64,000 bases of DNA from Nitrosopumilus cobalaminigenes (GTDB lineage: Archaea; Thermoproteota; Nitrososphaeria; Nitrososphaerales; Nitrosopumilaceae), in NCBI RefSeq assembly GCF_013407145.1, contig NZ_CP026993.1, forward strand, positions 1,076,590 through 1,140,589. Reading direction: 5' to 3'. Numbering within the stretch: the stretch's first letter is position 1; the number at the start of each line of letters is the position of its first letter. Position numbers and translations under genes: made by a program. Shown piece after piece: positions 63,423 to 64,000 of the stretch. The notes beneath the pieces are model-generated. The model saw only the letters and a program-made list of their open reading frames with translations. It was not told the DNA's origin and ran no database searches.

Positions 63423-64000
63423 ATGAAAGTTTCAATTTTTTCAATTATTTTTGTAATTGGAATTACATTGTTTTTGCCCCAAGTTCAAGCTCAGCCAACA
63501 ATCTCAATAATTATGGAAAAAACCACATACAGTTATTGTGAAAAATTATTCTATACTATCGAAGTTTCCGAAGTAACAGGAGATCCAGCCATAATTCACA
63601 TCAGTGATGAATCTGGAAAAGGAAGCAGTGCAATTCCAATAGCAATAACAGAATTACAAAATCCCATTCCATCATTAATTCCATTTGATGCAGAGATTTT
63701 TCCACTAGGGAAATATTTCATTGATGTTCAATATTCAGGAGCAGAAGCGAATGCAGAATTTGAATTAATAGACTCAGATTCAATTTGTATTCCTGAATTA
63801 ATCAAACCAATTATGGCCAACTGGCTTTCAGGAAACATATCAGATGGATTTCTTTTGGATGCATTTCAAAAATATGTAGACAGTAAATTAGTTAACGTTC
63901 CATTTGAAATTAATGAAAAAAATGTTTACGATGTAGAAGTGCCTGAATGGGTAAAAAATATCGGATACTGGTGGTTAGAAGGAGTAATTTCAGATGATGA
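63423..64000 (+). CDS. Secreted thaumarchaeal repeat protein, N-terminal part (runs off window)
   Basis: Frame open from ATG to the window end, at least 192 residues. Signal peptide at 1-23 (SIIFVIGITLFLPQVQA), a beta domain, then VPEWVKNIGYWWLEGVISDD, the beginning of a WVKN..WW repeat typical of thaumarchaeal exported proteins. C-terminus and anchor out of view. Confidence 0.75.
   Translation, partial: MKVSIFSIIFVIGITLFLPQVQAQPTISIIMEKTTYSYCEKLFYTIEVSEVTGDPAIIHISDESGKGSSAIPIAITELQNPIPSLIPFDAEIFPLGKYFIDVQYSGAEANAEFELIDSDSICIPELIKPIMANWLSGNISDGFLLDAFQKYVDSKLVNVPFEINEKNVYDVEVPEWVKNIGYWWLEGVISDD

Noticed and set aside
1-64000. Mobile elements, prophage or genomic island boundaries
   Set aside because: No transposase, integrase, terminal inverted repeats or tRNA-linked direct repeats were seen, and base composition looks even by eye.

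Overview
The window looks like chromosomal DNA from an ammonia-oxidising archaeon of the Nitrosopumilus type (Nitrososphaerota/Thaumarchaeota); this is inferred from gene content, not from a database search. The DNA is AT-rich. Information-processing genes are archaeal (TFB, TBP, Rpo7, Spt4, aEF-1beta, L15e, L40e, Cdc48, Pth2, TruD, NurA-HerA-Mre11-Rad50). Many operon-leading genes have a TATA box about 26 bases before a leaderless ATG, GTG or TTG, while genes inside operons carry Shine-Dalgarno sequences. Several secreted proteins have the thaumarchaeal style (PEFG-type C-terminus, WVKN..WW repeats, cupredoxin domains).

Layout. 1-4.1 kb: end of ileS, a Dps-like ferritin, sucCD and L40e. 4.2 kb: a tRNA-Val(CAC) with a 22-base intron at a non-canonical place. 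4.4-7.9 kb: small membrane proteins and then, on the minus strand, two related operons of micro-genes (24-57 codons) that mostly escape normal gene calling. One of them surrounds a TrmB-family regulator. 8-15 kb: large secreted or surface proteins and a flavin reductase. 15-24.8 kb: pyrophosphatase, UBP zinc finger, the TFB-TBP operon, oligoendopeptidase, arginine decarboxylase, tRNA-Thr(TGT), a DsbA-like protein and a DEAD-box helicase. 24.8-34 kb: mostly small conserved proteins, a DUF255 protein and a zinc alcohol dehydrogenase. 34-44 kb: TruD, a beta-propeller protein, Pth2, a geranylgeranyl reductase, aEF-1beta, Cdc48, haem O synthase, a membrane double-cupredoxin and a JAMM protease. 44-52.8 kb: H+-pyrophosphatase, dephospho-CoA kinase, an Mrp ATPase, Rpo7-Spt4 and the NAD pathway genes nadC, nadA and nadX. 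54.5-60.1 kb: the nurA-herA-mre11-rad50 operon, each gene overlapping the next. 60-64 kb: a Kazal-cupredoxin protein, a HEAT-repeat protein, a redoxin, L15e and a truncated secreted protein.

How genes fit together. Soluble and membrane pyrophosphatases both consume PPi from biosynthesis. Haem O synthase lies beside a membrane cupredoxin and suggests an electron-transport locus. NadX, NadA and NadC together give the aspartate-to-nicotinate-mononucleotide route. The end-resection enzymes form one transcript.

The strongest candidate for an undescribed system is at 5699-7853. Nine micro-genes in two operons are linked by TTGA or GTGA stop/start overlaps, each internal one preceded by a Shine-Dalgarno sequence. 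They share a recurring Leu-Leu-Lys-Met-Thr-Asn-(Asp/Glu)-Val helix, end in small Cys-rich proteins, and are driven by two promoters that match at 31 of 33 positions. Four further non-coding RNA candidates lie in intergenic gaps (a C/D box sRNA at 47.0 kb and structured elements at 19.4, 26.9 and 63.3 kb). No intergenic stretch exceeds 300 bases, and no CRISPR array, insertion sequence or integrase is visible.
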